Positions 51,731 through 60,647 of a stretch of 64,000 bases of DNA are shown here, piece after piece. The position numbers were made by a program, and so were the translations under genes. How positions within the stretch are numbered: position 1 is the stretch's first letter; the number at the start of each line of letters is the position of its first letter. A model generated the notes under the pieces. That model did not search any database, was not told the origin of the DNA, and was given only the letters and a program-made list of their open reading frames with translations. This stretch comes from Thermobifida halotolerans. Lineage in GTDB: Bacteria; Actinomycetota; Actinomycetes; Streptosporangiales; Streptosporangiaceae. The stretch is from the NCBI RefSeq assembly GCF_003574835.2, contig NZ_CP063196.1, forward strand, positions 1,426,001-1,490,000, given 5' to 3'.

Positions 51731-52413
51731 CGTGGCTGACCAAGATCGTTCCCGACCTGCGCCACAGCCAGGCGCGGACCGACCTCCGCACGGCCGGGAA
51801 CCTGCACCGCAAACTGATCCGGCTCTCCGCCGACCTCGGCGAGGAGCGGGTCGCCAACCCCAGCCAGCGGTCGGGCCTGCTGTTCCGGGTCGAGGAGACC
51901 CGGGCGGGACTGCACCTGCTGGTACAGAGCCGCTCCCCGCTGCGGCTCGACCGGCTCGGCCCCGGATACCACGACGTCCAGGCGCGTGACCTCGACCCGT
52001 TCCTGGCCCGGCTGGAGAAGGGCGGCCACGTCCGCTACCGGATCGTGGCCAGTCCCACCAAACGGCTCGGCAGGTCCGAGCAGAACACGCGGCGGCTCGG
52101 CCTGAAGGAGGCGCCCCCGAAGCCGAAGGAGTACACCCGGCCGCTGCGCGGTGCGGAGGCCGACGAGTGGTGGCACATCCGCGCCGCCGCCAACGGACTG
52201 GAGTTGCGCAGCGCCTACGCGCACGCGCTCGACGACGCCCGCGACCCCGGCACCGCCCACCGCAGCCGCAGGATCCGGCACCCGGCCGTCCGGTTCGAGG
52301 GCAGTGCGGTCGTCACCGACGTCGACGCGGTGCGCGCGGCCGTGCTCAACGGCATCGGACGCGGCAAGTCGTACGGCTGCGGACTGCTCAGCCTCGCCCT
52401 GGTCGAGGAGTGA
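51727..52413 (+). CDS. casE: CasE (Cas6e), crRNA-processing endoribonuclease
   Basis: Cuts repeat RNA at the base of its hairpin and stays bound to the 3' end. It has 228 residues. The catalytic His27 is in NLHRKL, and the Gly-rich RNA loop near the end reads GIGRGKSYGCGLL. Both main-array and pseudo-array repeats keep the hairpin this enzyme needs. Confidence 0.94.
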   Translation: MTWLTKIVPDLRHSQARTDLRTAGNLHRKLIRLSADLGEERVANPSQRSGLLFRVEETRAGLHLLVQSRSPLRLDRLGPGYHDVQARDLDPFLARLEKGGHVRYRIVASPTKRLGRSEQNTRRLGLKEAPPKPKEYTRPLRGAEADEWWHIRAAANGLELRSAYAHALDDARDPGTAHRSRRIRHPAVRFEGSAVVTDVDAVRAAVLNGIGRGKSYGCGLLSLALVEE

Positions 52414-52414
52414 G

Positions 52415-53419
52415 ATGGGCGCCGACAACGCCCGCAAGGCACTGGCCCGTCCCACCCTGGCGATGCTGCCGCGCGTGTCGGACGGGCTGTCCTTCCTGTC
52501 CGTCGACATCTGCCGGGTGGTGCAGACCGACACCGGCGTGTGCGCGGAGATCGAGACCGACGCCGGGGGCGTGCACCGCGTCCCCATCCCCACGGCGTCG
52601 CTGGCGTGCGTCCTGCTGGGGCCGGGCACCTCGATCACCAGTCCGGCCTCGGCCACCTTCATGCGGCACAACACCACGGTCGTGAACTGCGGCGCGGGAG
52701 GCATCCTCAACTACGGGAGCTTTCCCGCGCCCAACCGGACCACGAAGTGGATCGACCGGCAGGCCCGCGCCTACTCCGACGACGAGCGGCGCCTGGAGAT
52801 CGCCACCCGGATGTACGAGATGCGGTTCGGAGAGGAGCCGCCTCCGGGGACGCCGGTCGAAAGGCTGCGGCAGTTCGAGGGGGCCCGCATGAAGGCCCTC
52901 TACCGGAGCCTGGCGGCCAAGAACCGGGTGAAGCCGTTCAAACGCAACTACGACCCGCACGACTGGGACGGCCAGGACCCCGTCAACAAGGCGCTGTCGG
53001 CGGGCAACGCGGCCCTGTACGGGGTGGTGCACTCGGTGCTCGCCCACCTGGGCTGCCATCCCGCACTCGGGTTCGTCCACTCCGGCAAGCAGGATTCCTT
53101 CGTCTACGACGTCGCCGACCTCTACAAGGCGAAGACCACCATTCCGCTCGCCTTCTCCCTGAGCAGGGCGCGGAACCCGGAAGGTGAGGCACGCTCCCGG
53201 CTCCGCCGGGACCTGAGGCTCTACCGCCTGATCCCGCAGATCGTCCGGGACGTGCAGAGCCTGCTCGCGCCGGACTCCCCGGAGGAGGCCGGCGCCGAGG
53301 AGGAGCCGACGGGGTCGGGGGGTCCGTGGCGGGTCGTCGACCTGTGGGATCCGGTGGCCGGAGCCGTCGCCGGGGGCGTGAACTACGCGGACCGCGCCGC
53401 GGACGGCGAGGAGTCCTGA
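52415..53419 (+). CDS. cas1: Cas1, spacer-integration nuclease (type I-E)
   Basis: The integrase that forms a complex with Cas2 and inserts spacers at the leader end. It has 334 residues. The beta-rich N-domain includes FLSVDICRV. The helical domain contains RMYEMRFGEEPP, the conserved Glu in QFEGARMKALYRSLA, the His of LGFVHSGKQDSFVYDVADL and the Asp of YDVADLYK. The C-terminal tail (DSPEEAGAEEEPTGS) is longer and more acidic than usual. It starts one base after the casE stop. Confidence 0.95.
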   Translation: MGADNARKALARPTLAMLPRVSDGLSFLSVDICRVVQTDTGVCAEIETDAGGVHRVPIPTASLACVLLGPGTSITSPASATFMRHNTTVVNCGAGGILNYGSFPAPNRTTKWIDRQARAYSDDERRLEIATRMYEMRFGEEPPPGTPVERLRQFEGARMKALYRSLAAKNRVKPFKRNYDPHDWDGQDPVNKALSAGNAALYGVVHSVLAHLGCHPALGFVHSGKQDSFVYDVADLYKAKTTIPLAFSLSRARNPEGEARSRLRRDLRLYRLIPQIVRDVQSLLAPDSPEEAGAEEEPTGSGGPWRVVDLWDPVAGAVAGGVNYADRAADGEES

Positions 53420-53748
53420 TGGCCAGGCTCGTGGTGATCGCGACGACAGCCGTTCCCGACCACGTGCGGGGCGCGCTGTCCCGGTGGATGCTCGAACCGG
53501 TCGCGGGCGTGTACGTGGGCACGATGAGCGCCCGTGTCCGGGACGAGCTGTGGTCGGCGGTGAGCGCGTCGGTCGGCGACGGAGCCGCCGTGTGCGTCCA
53601 TCCTGACGACAACGAGCAGGGCTTCAGCATGCGCACGGCGGGGGAACGCCGCCGGACAACCATCGATTTCGACGGACTCCAACTGGTCCGACTGTCAGCT
53701 CTGGAGGAGCCGGAACAGCAGATGCCACTGATCCCGGAGGGGTGGTAA
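53419..53748 (+). CDS. cas2: Cas2 (type I-E)
   Basis: The structural partner of Cas1. It has 109 residues: ARLVVIATTAVPDHVRGALSRW, then VYVGTMSARVRDELW, then QGFSMRTAGERRR. This is the I-E subtype of the Cas2 ferredoxin-like fold. ATG overlaps the cas1 stop by one base. Only 39 bases, which must act as leader, separate it from the first repeat. Confidence 0.94.
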   Translation: MARLVVIATTAVPDHVRGALSRWMLEPVAGVYVGTMSARVRDELWSAVSASVGDGAAVCVHPDDNEQGFSMRTAGERRRTTIDFDGLQLVRLSALEEPEQQMPLIPEGW

Positions 53749-53787
53749 CGCGGAGATAACGTCCCACAAAAACGCAGGTCATCAACT

Positions 53788-54426
53788 GTGAGCCCCACGC
53801 ACGTGGGGATGGACCGACCGCCCGCACCGGCCCCGGGGTCGGCGCCTAGTGAGCCCCACGCACGTGGGGATGGACCGTCCGTGCTGGTGCTGACGTTGAC
53901 GGTGACGAAGTGAGCCCCACGCACGTGGGGATGGACCGATGTAGGTGGCGCCCTTACCGCTGGCGACCAGGTGAGCCCCACGCACGTGGGGATGGACCGG
54001 TGCGCGGCAAGATGAGCGACATCGCCGGAACGTGAGCCCCACGCACGTGGGGATGGACCGCCCACCACCGACACCCCCGACCGCGACACCGCGTGAGCCC
54101 CACGCACGTGGGGATGGACCGCTTTGGCGAGCTTGAGGCGCTTGAACCGCTTGGTGAGCCCCACGTGCGTGGGGATGGACCAGGATGGAACGCCACCATA
54201 CGGGTCGCGGTCACGTGAGCCCCACGCACGTGGGGATGGACCGATGTCCTTCGCCGCAGCCTCAGCAGTGCGCCGGTGAGCCCCACGCACGTGGGGATGG
54301 ACCGCGGACGGCTGGACGTGGGGACCCCGCAAGGACGTGAGCCCCACGCACGTGGGGATGGACCGCGCCACACGCCCGCCCGTATGAGGACATCACCGTG
54401 AGCCCCACGCACGTGGGGATGGACCG
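53788..54426 (+). CRISPR. Type I-E CRISPR array, 11 repeats and 10 spacers
   Basis: 29-bp repeats (GTGAGCCCC at the start, a CCCCACG hairpin stem, GATGGACCG at the end) and ten 32-bp spacers with a strict 61-base period. Repeat 7 (54154) differs: its loop is ACGTGCGT instead of ACGCACGT and its last base is A. The final repeat at 54398 is intact. The leader side is next to cas2 (53749-53787). Spacer origins cannot be told without a search. Confidence 0.98.
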
Positions 54427-54553
54427 GACTACAGGAATGCGGGGCGACCCGGAGCCGGGTACGAGTCGGCGGGTCTGTTGGGCCGTTGAAGACGGTCAGG
54501 GCTGGCGGGACGGTGAATGCGGCCGGGGTCGTCAACGTTGGTGGGGGTCGCGG

Positions 54554-54925
54554 TCAGCCTCCGTGTGCCGTGATGGCGTAGCCCTCGGGGCCGGTGAAGG
54601 TGAACGTGCGACCGAAGGGACTGTCCCGCGGCGGGCTGATGATGGGCACCCCGGCGGTGGCGAGTCGGTCGTGCAGTTCCTGGGCGTCCGTGGTGCGGAA
54701 CCACAGGGCCACCCCGAGGCCGGGCCGCGCGGCGCCGTCGAGGTCCACTCCGGGCAGCGGTTCGCGGACGGCGAACGGGATCGGCTCGGTGGCGAACACC
54801 ACCGCGTCGGGAGGCGAGGCGGGCGCCCTCCGCAGTCCGAGGTGCTGTTCGCAGAAGGCGGCCGCTGCTTCGACATCGCGCACCTGGAGCGCGACGAAGT
54901 CAGGGCCGTCGACGGTGGCCGTCAT
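54554..54925 (-). CDS. VOC-superfamily protein controlled by MarR
   Basis: A 123-residue glyoxalase/dioxygenase-type protein. It opens PDFVALQVRDVEAAAAFCEQH, has WFRTTDAQELHDRL in the middle and TFTGPEGYAITAH at the end. The metal ligands would be His or Glu at these strand ends. Divergent from a marR gene, with a twin operator between them. Perhaps a resistance or detoxification lyase; substrate unknown. Confidence 0.82.
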   Translation of the reverse strand: MTATVDGPDFVALQVRDVEAAAAFCEQHLGLRRAPASPPDAVVFATEPIPFAVREPLPGVDLDGAARPGLGVALWFRTTDAQELHDRLATAGVPIISPPRDSPFGRTFTFTGPEGYAITAHGG

Positions 54926-54947
54926 GGTTCTCTCCTTGACCTGTTGA

Positions 54948-54963
54948 TGTCAGGACTTTGACA
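54948..54963. promoter_or_regulatory. MarR operator 1
   Basis: TGTCA-GGACTT-TGACA, an inverted repeat 23 bases before the VOC start. Confidence 0.65.
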
Positions 54964-54991
54964 TGTGGACTGTACTCGCGGCGACTTCCTA

Positions 54992-55007
54992 TGTCAAAAT
55001 CCTGACA
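54992..55007. promoter_or_regulatory. MarR operator 2
   Basis: TGTCA-AAATCC-TGACA, same arms and spacing as operator 1, ending on the first base of the marR start codon. Confidence 0.65.
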
Positions 55008-55468
55008 TGGAAGACCGGAAGCCCGTGGACCCGCCCCACCCCGCTCAGGACATCACCGAGCACGTGGGGTACCGACTCAAGCGCTCCGCCGCGGCGCTGC
55101 GCGGCGCCATGGACAGGGCACTGCGCGAGCACGGCCTGACGGTGCCGCAGTACGCGTGCCTCGAACTCCTCGACCAGCACCCCGGACTGTCCAACGCCGA
55201 ACTCGCCCGCGGCGCGTTCGTCACACGGCAGTCCATGAACGTCGTCCTCCGCGGCCTCCAGGACGCGGGCCTGATCTCCCGGCCCGCCACCACCGACCAC
55301 GGCCGCGCCCTTCCCGCGCACCTCACCGCAGAGGGCCGCAGCCGTCTCGACGCAGCCCGGTCCGCCGTCTACGCCATCGAACGGCACATGGTCGACGCGA
55401 TCCCGCGGCGGCGTCTGGCCGCACTCCTCGCCGACCTCGACCGCATGGCCGAAGCCCTCGGCGGCTGA
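55007..55468 (+). CDS. MarR-family repressor
   Basis: A 153-residue winged-helix dimer. The HTH has AELARGAFVTRQSMNVVLRGL (about 62-82), and the wing ends RPATTDHGRALPAHLT. ATG 55007 overlaps operator 2, and no ribosome site is visible, so the mRNA is probably leaderless. The divergent VOC gene is its likely target. Confidence 0.88.
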   Translation: MEDRKPVDPPHPAQDITEHVGYRLKRSAAALRGAMDRALREHGLTVPQYACLELLDQHPGLSNAELARGAFVTRQSMNVVLRGLQDAGLISRPATTDHGRALPAHLTAEGRSRLDAARSAVYAIERHMVDAIPRRRLAALLADLDRMAEALGG

Positions 55469-55543
55469 CCCGCTGGCCCACCGCGGTCGACCGCGTTTCG
55501 GGGTGGGGCCCGCGGCCCCTGCGGACCTGCGAGTCGGTCCGTC

Positions 55544-55574
55544 GTGGTCCCGGGCACCGGGTGCCCGGGACCAC
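55544..55574. terminator. Hairpin between marR and the lipoprotein gene
   Basis: A 15-bp perfect stem (GTGGTCCCGGGCACC) with a single-base centre, in a 229-base gap between convergent genes. Confidence 0.6.
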
Positions 55575-55697
55575 GAGAACCCGGGGGCGGCTCAGGGGCC
55601 CCACCCTCCGGGGACCCGGTCGCCCGGTTTCCCACGCACATGGGGACCGGGACCGGTGGGACGTCAGCCGCTCCTGCTTCCGGGCGGCGGGCACGGG

Positions 55698-56591
55698 TCA
55701 CCAGGCTCCGAAGGTGGCTCCTCCGTCGGTGGAGCGGGTCACGTGGTGGTCGGCGGCGACGACGAGCTGGTCGGCGTCGGCGTGCAGCGCCTGCGGTTCC
55801 CCGCCGACCTCCCCGGTCGCGGTCCAGGTGGTTCCGCCGTCGTCGCTGCGGTGGATCCGCCCGTCGGCGCTCACCCCGTAGACGGAGTCCGTGCCCGGCG
55901 CCCAGTCGACGAGGAGCAGCGGCGGGGAGTCCGCCACGGGAGCGAAGCTCTCCCCGCCGTCGTCCGAGCGCATCGGTCCCCGGGGGGTCGTGGCCACGAC
56001 GGTGGCGCCGTCGTCGGATACGGCCAGGGAGAACGGTTCGACCGCGCTGTCGAGTTCCGTCCACGTGACGCCGTCCTCGGTGGCGCGCAGCCGACCGTCG
56101 AAACCGATCACGCGGTCCGGGGTGGCGGCCAGGGCGTGGAAGTCCGACTCGCCCGCGCGGGACAGCGGTTCCCAGCTCTGGCCGCCGTCACGGGACTCGA
56201 CCAGGCCGACCGGGTCGGGCAGGTCCACGCCGGGGCCGGGGTGTCCGCTGGCCACGAGCCGTCCGGGCTCGGCGACGGCGAAGCCCATCAGGTCGATCGC
56301 GGGACCGACCCGCTCCACCGACGCCCCGCCGTCCGCCGTGCTGTCCGGAGCCGAGACGCGCACCAGGCCGGAATGGGTGGCCACCAGGACGTCGCCGGTG
56401 GCGGGGTCGACGTCCACGCCGTGGACGTGGGCGGCCTCCGCGGGCAGCGGGACTCCCGCCGCCGGGGAGCCGGGGGTCTGGGAGGGGGCGGCGCCGGAGT
56501 CCGCGGTGGTGCAGCCGCTCGACAGGGCGACGGCCGCGGCCAGCCCCGCGAGTCCCACCGGTGTCCGGAGTTTCTGTGCCGTGTACTTCAT
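55698..56591 (-). CDS. F510_1955-type BNR-repeat lipoprotein
   Basis: A 297-residue exported lipoprotein (lipobox LSSGC at about residue 27). It has four or five sialidase-like Asp-box repeats (SRDGGQSWEP, RSDDGGESFAP, RSDDGGTTWTA, RSTDGGATFGA) that should form a beta-propeller. The start of the mature part HVHGVDVDPATGDVLVATHSGL is typical of the group. No sialidase catalytic residues are evident. It is third in a leftward set with DUF6153 and DUF305 genes. Confidence 0.78.
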   Translation of the reverse strand: MKYTAQKLRTPVGLAGLAAAVALSSGCTTADSGAAPSQTPGSPAAGVPLPAEAAHVHGVDVDPATGDVLVATHSGLVRVSAPDSTADGGASVERVGPAIDLMGFAVAEPGRLVASGHPGPGVDLPDPVGLVESRDGGQSWEPLSRAGESDFHALAATPDRVIGFDGRLRATEDGVTWTELDSAVEPFSLAVSDDGATVVATTPRGPMRSDDGGESFAPVADSPPLLLVDWAPGTDSVYGVSADGRIHRSDDGGTTWTATGEVGGEPQALHADADQLVVAADHHVTRSTDGGATFGAW

Positions 56592-56676
56592 GTCTTCTCG
56601 CAGCTCTCGCCGTTGGGTGGGATCTGTGCCGGGAGGGGCCGCGGGCGCCGGAGCATCCGGCGCCCGCGGCCGACGG

Positions 56677-57321
56677 TCAGTGACCGCCGTGGCCCGTGCC
56701 GCTCCTGGCGGAGCCGTCGCCGAGCAGGGCGTTCATCTGCTCGATCTCGGCCTCCTGGGCGTCGGTGATCGCCTGGGCGAGTTGTCGGGCCTCGGGGTTG
56801 ACACCGTCGGCGAGTTCCTGTTCGGCCATCTCGACCGCGCCCTCGTGGTGGGCGACCATCATCTCCAGGAACATCGTGTCGAAGGCGTCGCCCTCCAGGT
56901 TCTCCAACTCGGCCATCTGCTCGTCGGTCATCATGCCGGGCATGCCGTGGTCCATGTGCGGCATGTCGTCCATGCCGTTCACGCTCTGCTGGCCCCAGGA
57001 CTCCAGCAGGGCGTTCATCTGCTCGATCTCGGGGTCCTGGGCGGCCTCGATCCGCGCGGCCAGCTCTTTGACGTCCGCACCGGCGCGGTCCTCGGCCAGC
57101 CGCGCCATCTCCACGGCCTGCCGGTGGTGCGGGATCATCATCTGCGCGAACATCACGTCGGCGCTGTTGAACTCGGCTTCGGTGGCCTGTTCGGAGGTCT
57201 GCGGGACCGCAGCGGCGTCCGTCTCCTGGCCGGTGGTGCAGGCGGACAGCAGCAGGGCCGCGGCGACGGCGGCCGGGGCCAACAGGGACGCGCGGACACG
57301 GGTGGTCATGGTCATGGTCAT
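56677..57321 (-). CDS. DUF305 lipoprotein (ferritin-like, His/Met-rich)
   Basis: A 214-residue lipoprotein (lipobox LLSAC). Two DUF305 halves carry the motifs MMIPHHRQAVEMA and MMVAHHEGAVEMA. Between them is a Met/His/Asp-rich stretch (MDDMPHMDHGMPGMM) suited to metal binding. DUF305 proteins are tied to copper handling or metal stress. The start is the first of three in-register ATGs (MTMTMTTR). Confidence 0.85.
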   Translation of the reverse strand: MTMTMTTRVRASLLAPAAVAAALLLSACTTGQETDAAAVPQTSEQATEAEFNSADVMFAQMMIPHHRQAVEMARLAEDRAGADVKELAARIEAAQDPEIEQMNALLESWGQQSVNGMDDMPHMDHGMPGMMTDEQMAELENLEGDAFDTMFLEMMVAHHEGAVEMAEQELADGVNPEARQLAQAITDAQEAEIEQMNALLGDGSARSGTGHGGH

Positions 57322-57443
57322 GGGTGATCTGTCCTTCTCAGGCGGGCGTCCGCCACGGCGACGGGACGCCGGGGCGGCGAAAGGTGAACGGGTCGGTACC
57401 GGGCGTGGCGGCGTGCGGACGCCGTGCCGCCCGGGAGGGGCCT

Positions 57444-57839
57444 CTAGACCCGTAACACCTGAAGACGCGCCAGAGAGGGAGGTTGCGGCGGCGGGGCGAA
57501 GCGCAGCGCCAGCCGGTGCAGCCAGGACGGGGGCGGCGCGAGAACGCCGGGCCAGGCCAGGAACGCCACCGAGGCCAGGGACAGCAGCGCCACCACGGCC
57601 CCGTTGACGGCCAGGCACATCGACGTCGGATCGGTGCCGGGCAGGTCGGGGGCCTGGTGCGCGGACGGCGCGGAGTGCGCGACCGCCGCCACGGCCGGGG
57701 AAGCGGCCCCGTGGTCGGAGCCGTCGTGGTGTCCGAGGGTGTGCATGGCGCCGACCCCGAACAGCAGGGCGACCAACAGCAGCAGGCGCGCCCAGGTCAG
57801 TCCCGGGTGGGAGACGCGCTCGCGTGCCGTGGTGCTCAC
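57444..57839 (-). CDS. DUF6153-type small membrane protein
   Basis: A 131-residue protein with two membrane helices (about 18-33 and 80-100). A His-rich outer loop has GMHTLGHHDGSDHG and a later single Cys. It probably heads the transcript that continues into DUF305 and the BNR lipoprotein. The His-rich loop hints at a metal role. Confidence 0.7.
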   Translation of the reverse strand: MSTTARERVSHPGLTWARLLLLVALLFGVGAMHTLGHHDGSDHGAASPAVAAVAHSAPSAHQAPDLPGTDPTSMCLAVNGAVVALLSLASVAFLAWPGVLAPPPSWLHRLALRFAPPPQPPSLARLQVLRV

Positions 57840-58143
57840 GGGAACAGGATACGGGCGGTCCCGGGTGGGACGCCTCCCGGTCGGGGAGGATGTCGCGTAC
57901 GTCTCGGTCGAGGGCGGGCGCGGCGCCGTACCGGCGGGGCAGGCGGCCGCCGGTACGGCGCGGGGTCACCCGGCGCGGCCCGCGTCCGCGGGGCCGCGCT
58001 CCCCGACCTCCGGGGCCAGGGCCTGCCCGAGCCAGTCGCCGAACAGGGCGATGTCGACGCCGTCGAGGCGGCGGAGTCTGACACCGGCCATCCGCCGGGA
58101 GTGAGCCGTCCCGAGGGATCCCACCTCCCGGTGCCCGCCGCAG
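57840..58143. other. Gap without a clear gene
   Basis: Contains a 41-codon minus-strand frame (ATG at 58091, MAGVRLRRLDGVDIALFGDW...) without a ribosome site. It reads like protein but has no family I recognise. No RNA or repeat is evident. Confidence 0.3.
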
Positions 58144-58569
58144 TCAGTCCCCGCCGGAGGCCCTCCGCCCGTGCGGGCGGAGCGGCAGGAGGATGACGAG
58201 CAGGAGCACCCCCATGGCCAGGGGGCGCGCGGATTCGGCGAGGACCTTCATCAGGACGGGGAGCACGGCCGCCCCCAGGCCCGTCCGGACACCGGAGCAG
58301 GAGTCCAGTGCCCGGCCGACCGCGCCCCGCACGCCCCCGGTGCCCGGCTCGGAGGAGCGCCCGCCGAGTCGGGGGAGCTTCCCGCGTTCGTCCAGGGCGA
58401 GGAACAGCAGGACGCCCATGAGCGCCCAGACGCAGTACCAGAGGGGAGCCGACCGCAGGAGGAGGACCCCGGGAAGGGCGACGAGCAGCGCGAGCGGAAG
58501 CAGCACGAGAAGACCGGGAAGCTTCTCCGAGAAGGTGTCGGACCGCTCGGGGCGGTGGGGCTCGGTCAT
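58144..58569 (-). CDS. Hypothetical membrane protein
   Basis: A 141-residue protein with three or four hydrophobic segments (about 20-38, 45-60, 97-108, 115-130) and a Gly/Arg-rich middle. It has an ordinary ATG and no recognisable family. Possibly a small membrane accessory protein. Confidence 0.5.
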   Translation of the reverse strand: MTEPHRPERSDTFSEKLPGLLVLLPLALLVALPGVLLLRSAPLWYCVWALMGVLLFLALDERGKLPRLGGRSSEPGTGGVRGAVGRALDSCSGVRTGLGAAVLPVLMKVLAESARPLAMGVLLLVILLPLRPHGRRASGGD

Positions 58570-58791
58570 GCCGTCGTTGTCTCCTCGCCGTGTCCGCGGT
58601 GCACACTACCGCGCGGCGCGGTCCGCCCGCTCACCGTTCTCCCGACCGCGAAGCCCCGGGCGTCGGGGCGCGTGCGGTGCGGTCGGTGGACCGCCGCGAC
58701 CGGCGCCGGAGTAGGGTCGGCAACCGGGCCGGCCGGTGGCCGCACCCTCCGGGGCCCGCCACCGGGACTCCCCAACCCCGAGGAGACGGCG

Positions 58792-59442
58792 ATGCCGGTC
58801 ATCTATCTCGTCCGCCACGGCCAGGCCTCCTACGGCACCAGCCACTACGACGTGCTGTCCGACCTGGGCCGCCGCCAGGCGGAGGTCGTCGGCGCGGAAC
58901 TGGCCCGGCGCGGACTCCGCTCCCCGCTCGTGGTCTGCGGCACCCTGCGACGGCAGCGCGACACCGCCGAGACCCTGATGGGGGCCGCCGGGCTGCCCGG
59001 GCGGCCGCGGACCGATCCCCGGTGGAACGAGTACGACCACGTCGACATCGTCGCCCGCCACGGTCCCGCGCCGGACCGGGAGCCGGTGGACTCCCGCGGT
59101 TGGCAACCGCTGCTCGACCACGCGCTGCGGGCGTGGATCGAGGACGGCGACGAGGACGGTTGGCACCGGTTCTCCACGGGCGCCGCCGCCGCGCTCGACG
59201 AACTGGTGACTGGTCTCGGCCCGGGACGCGACGCGGTCGTGGTGACCTCGGGCGGGGTGCTGGCGGCGCTGTGCGCGGGGCTGCTGTCGATGCCCGCGGA
59301 GGGGGTCGTGGCGCTCAACCGGGTCGCCGTCAACGCGGCGATCACCACCGTCACCGCGGGCGGCTCCGGAGCGCACCTGCTGTCCTTCAACGACCACGCG
59401 CACTTCACCGGGGAGCGGCGGGCACTCCTCACCTACCGGTGA
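58792..59442 (+). CDS. Histidine phosphatase superfamily protein
   Basis: A 216-residue phosphoglycerate-mutase-like protein. The phosphoacceptor motif is LVRHGQAS (His9). The usual second catalytic His (VSHGG) is replaced: the sequence is VVTSGGVLAAL. Some actinobacterial members share this change, so activity is uncertain. GAGGAG precedes the ATG. Confidence 0.82.
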   Translation: MPVIYLVRHGQASYGTSHYDVLSDLGRRQAEVVGAELARRGLRSPLVVCGTLRRQRDTAETLMGAAGLPGRPRTDPRWNEYDHVDIVARHGPAPDREPVDSRGWQPLLDHALRAWIEDGDEDGWHRFSTGAAAALDELVTGLGPGRDAVVVTSGGVLAALCAGLLSMPAEGVVALNRVAVNAAITTVTAGGSGAHLLSFNDHAHFTGERRALLTYR

Positions 59443-59527
59443 CACCGGCGTGCGGCCGCCGCCAGGCCGCGCGCCGGTAGGCTGAGACGCCGGTGGACCA
59501 CCAGAACGGACAAACAGGGGGCAGGCC

Positions 59528-60082
59528 GTGGCCACTCAGAAGGAGCGCATGCTCGCCGGTGAGCTGTACCTCGCCGACGACCCGGAGTTGGCCGCCGACG
59601 CCCTGCGCGCGGCCAAGCTGATGGAGAAGTTCAACGCCTCCCCGGCCGAGGATCCGGAGGGGCGGCGCGCGGTCCTCGCCGAACTGCTGGGCGAACTCGG
59701 TGAGGGCGTGGAGATCCGGCCTCCGCTGTACGTGGACTACGGCTACAACATCAGCATCGGGCCGCGCACGTTTGTCAACTTCGGCGCGGTCCTGCTCGAC
59801 GTGGGCGGGATCCGCGTCGGCGCTGATGTCCAGATCGGCCCCAACGTGCAACTGCTCACCCCCACCCATCCGGTCGACCCCGAGCCGCGGCGGGCCAAGT
59901 GGGAGGCGGCCGAGCCGATCACCGTCGGCGACAACGTCTGGCTCGGCGGCGGCGTCATCGTCTGCCCGGGTGTGACCATCGGCGACAACACCGTGGTGGG
60001 CGCGGGGGCGGTCGTCACCCGCGACCTCCCGGCCAACGTGGTGGCGGTCGGCAACCCGGCCCGCGTCGTCCGGGAGATCTGA
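59528..60082 (+). CDS. Maltose/galactoside O-acetyltransferase-like hexapeptide transferase
   Basis: A 184-residue left-handed beta-helix acetyltransferase. An N-terminal Mac domain (MLAGELYLADDPEL) is followed by hexapeptide repeats (VDYGYNISIGPRTFVNFG, VGDNVWLGGGVIV). The catalytic His is in LLTPTHPVD. It transfers acetyl from acetyl-CoA to a sugar. GTG start. It is in the same direction as the phosphatase. Confidence 0.9.
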   Translation: MATQKERMLAGELYLADDPELAADALRAAKLMEKFNASPAEDPEGRRAVLAELLGELGEGVEIRPPLYVDYGYNISIGPRTFVNFGAVLLDVGGIRVGADVQIGPNVQLLTPTHPVDPEPRRAKWEAAEPITVGDNVWLGGGVIVCPGVTIGDNTVVGAGAVVTRDLPANVVAVGNPARVVREI

Positions 60083-60140
60083 GCGTGCTCCACGGGGCCT
60101 GCGGCCGGGCGGGGCGCCGCTGCGGTCGCAGGCCCCGCGG

Positions 60141-60455
60141 TCAGTGCAGCAGTTTGAGGCCGACGATGCCGCTGACGATGAGCAGCAGGCAGCAGATCCG
60201 CGCCACGCTCACCGCCTCGCCGAGCCACACCATGCCGACGACGGCGGTGCCCACCGCGCCGACGCCCACCCACACCGCGTAGCCGGTGCCCACAGGGATG
60301 GAGCGCAGCGCCAACGCCAGGCCGCCCATGCTCAGCACCATGCCGACGAGGAAGACCACCGTGGGCCACAGCCGGGTGAACCCGCGCGACGCGTCCAGCG
60401 CCACCGCCCACACGGTTTCCAGCAGTCCCGACAGGACAAGAAGAAGCCAGGCCAT
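60141..60455 (-). CDS. SMR-family exporter (SugE/Gdx-like)
   Basis: A 104-residue four-helix small multidrug resistance protein. The essential Glu is in SGLLETVWAVALDAS (about residue 13), followed by GTGYAVWVGVGAVGTAVVGM. The WAVAL and GYAVW patterns are nearer to the guanidinium exporter Gdx/SugE than to EmrE. I looked for a guanidine riboswitch upstream and could not support one. Confidence 0.85.
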   Translation of the reverse strand: MAWLLLVLSGLLETVWAVALDASRGFTRLWPTVVFLVGMVLSMGGLALALRSIPVGTGYAVWVGVGAVGTAVVGMVWLGEAVSVARICCLLLIVSGIVGLKLLH

Positions 60456-60647
60456 CTCCGCCTCCGAATCGCAGGAAGTGCCGCGCCGTCTTGTCCTGAC
60501 CGGGTACGGCGCACCTCGTCCGGGGCCGAGGCCCACGACCTCGCCGCCATAGAGACTAACGGGGCCGCGCGGGCCGTGGTTTCCGCTCCGGCTGCCGGCT
60601 GCCCGGTGGGGAACGAGTCGGGCGGCCGGTGGCGGGCGCCGCCGGTG

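Noticed and set aside
60456-60560. Possible guanidine riboswitch before the SMR exporter.
   Set aside because: I could not find the conserved ykkC or mini-ykkC motifs. A covariance-model search for the guanidine-I, -II and -III families would decide.
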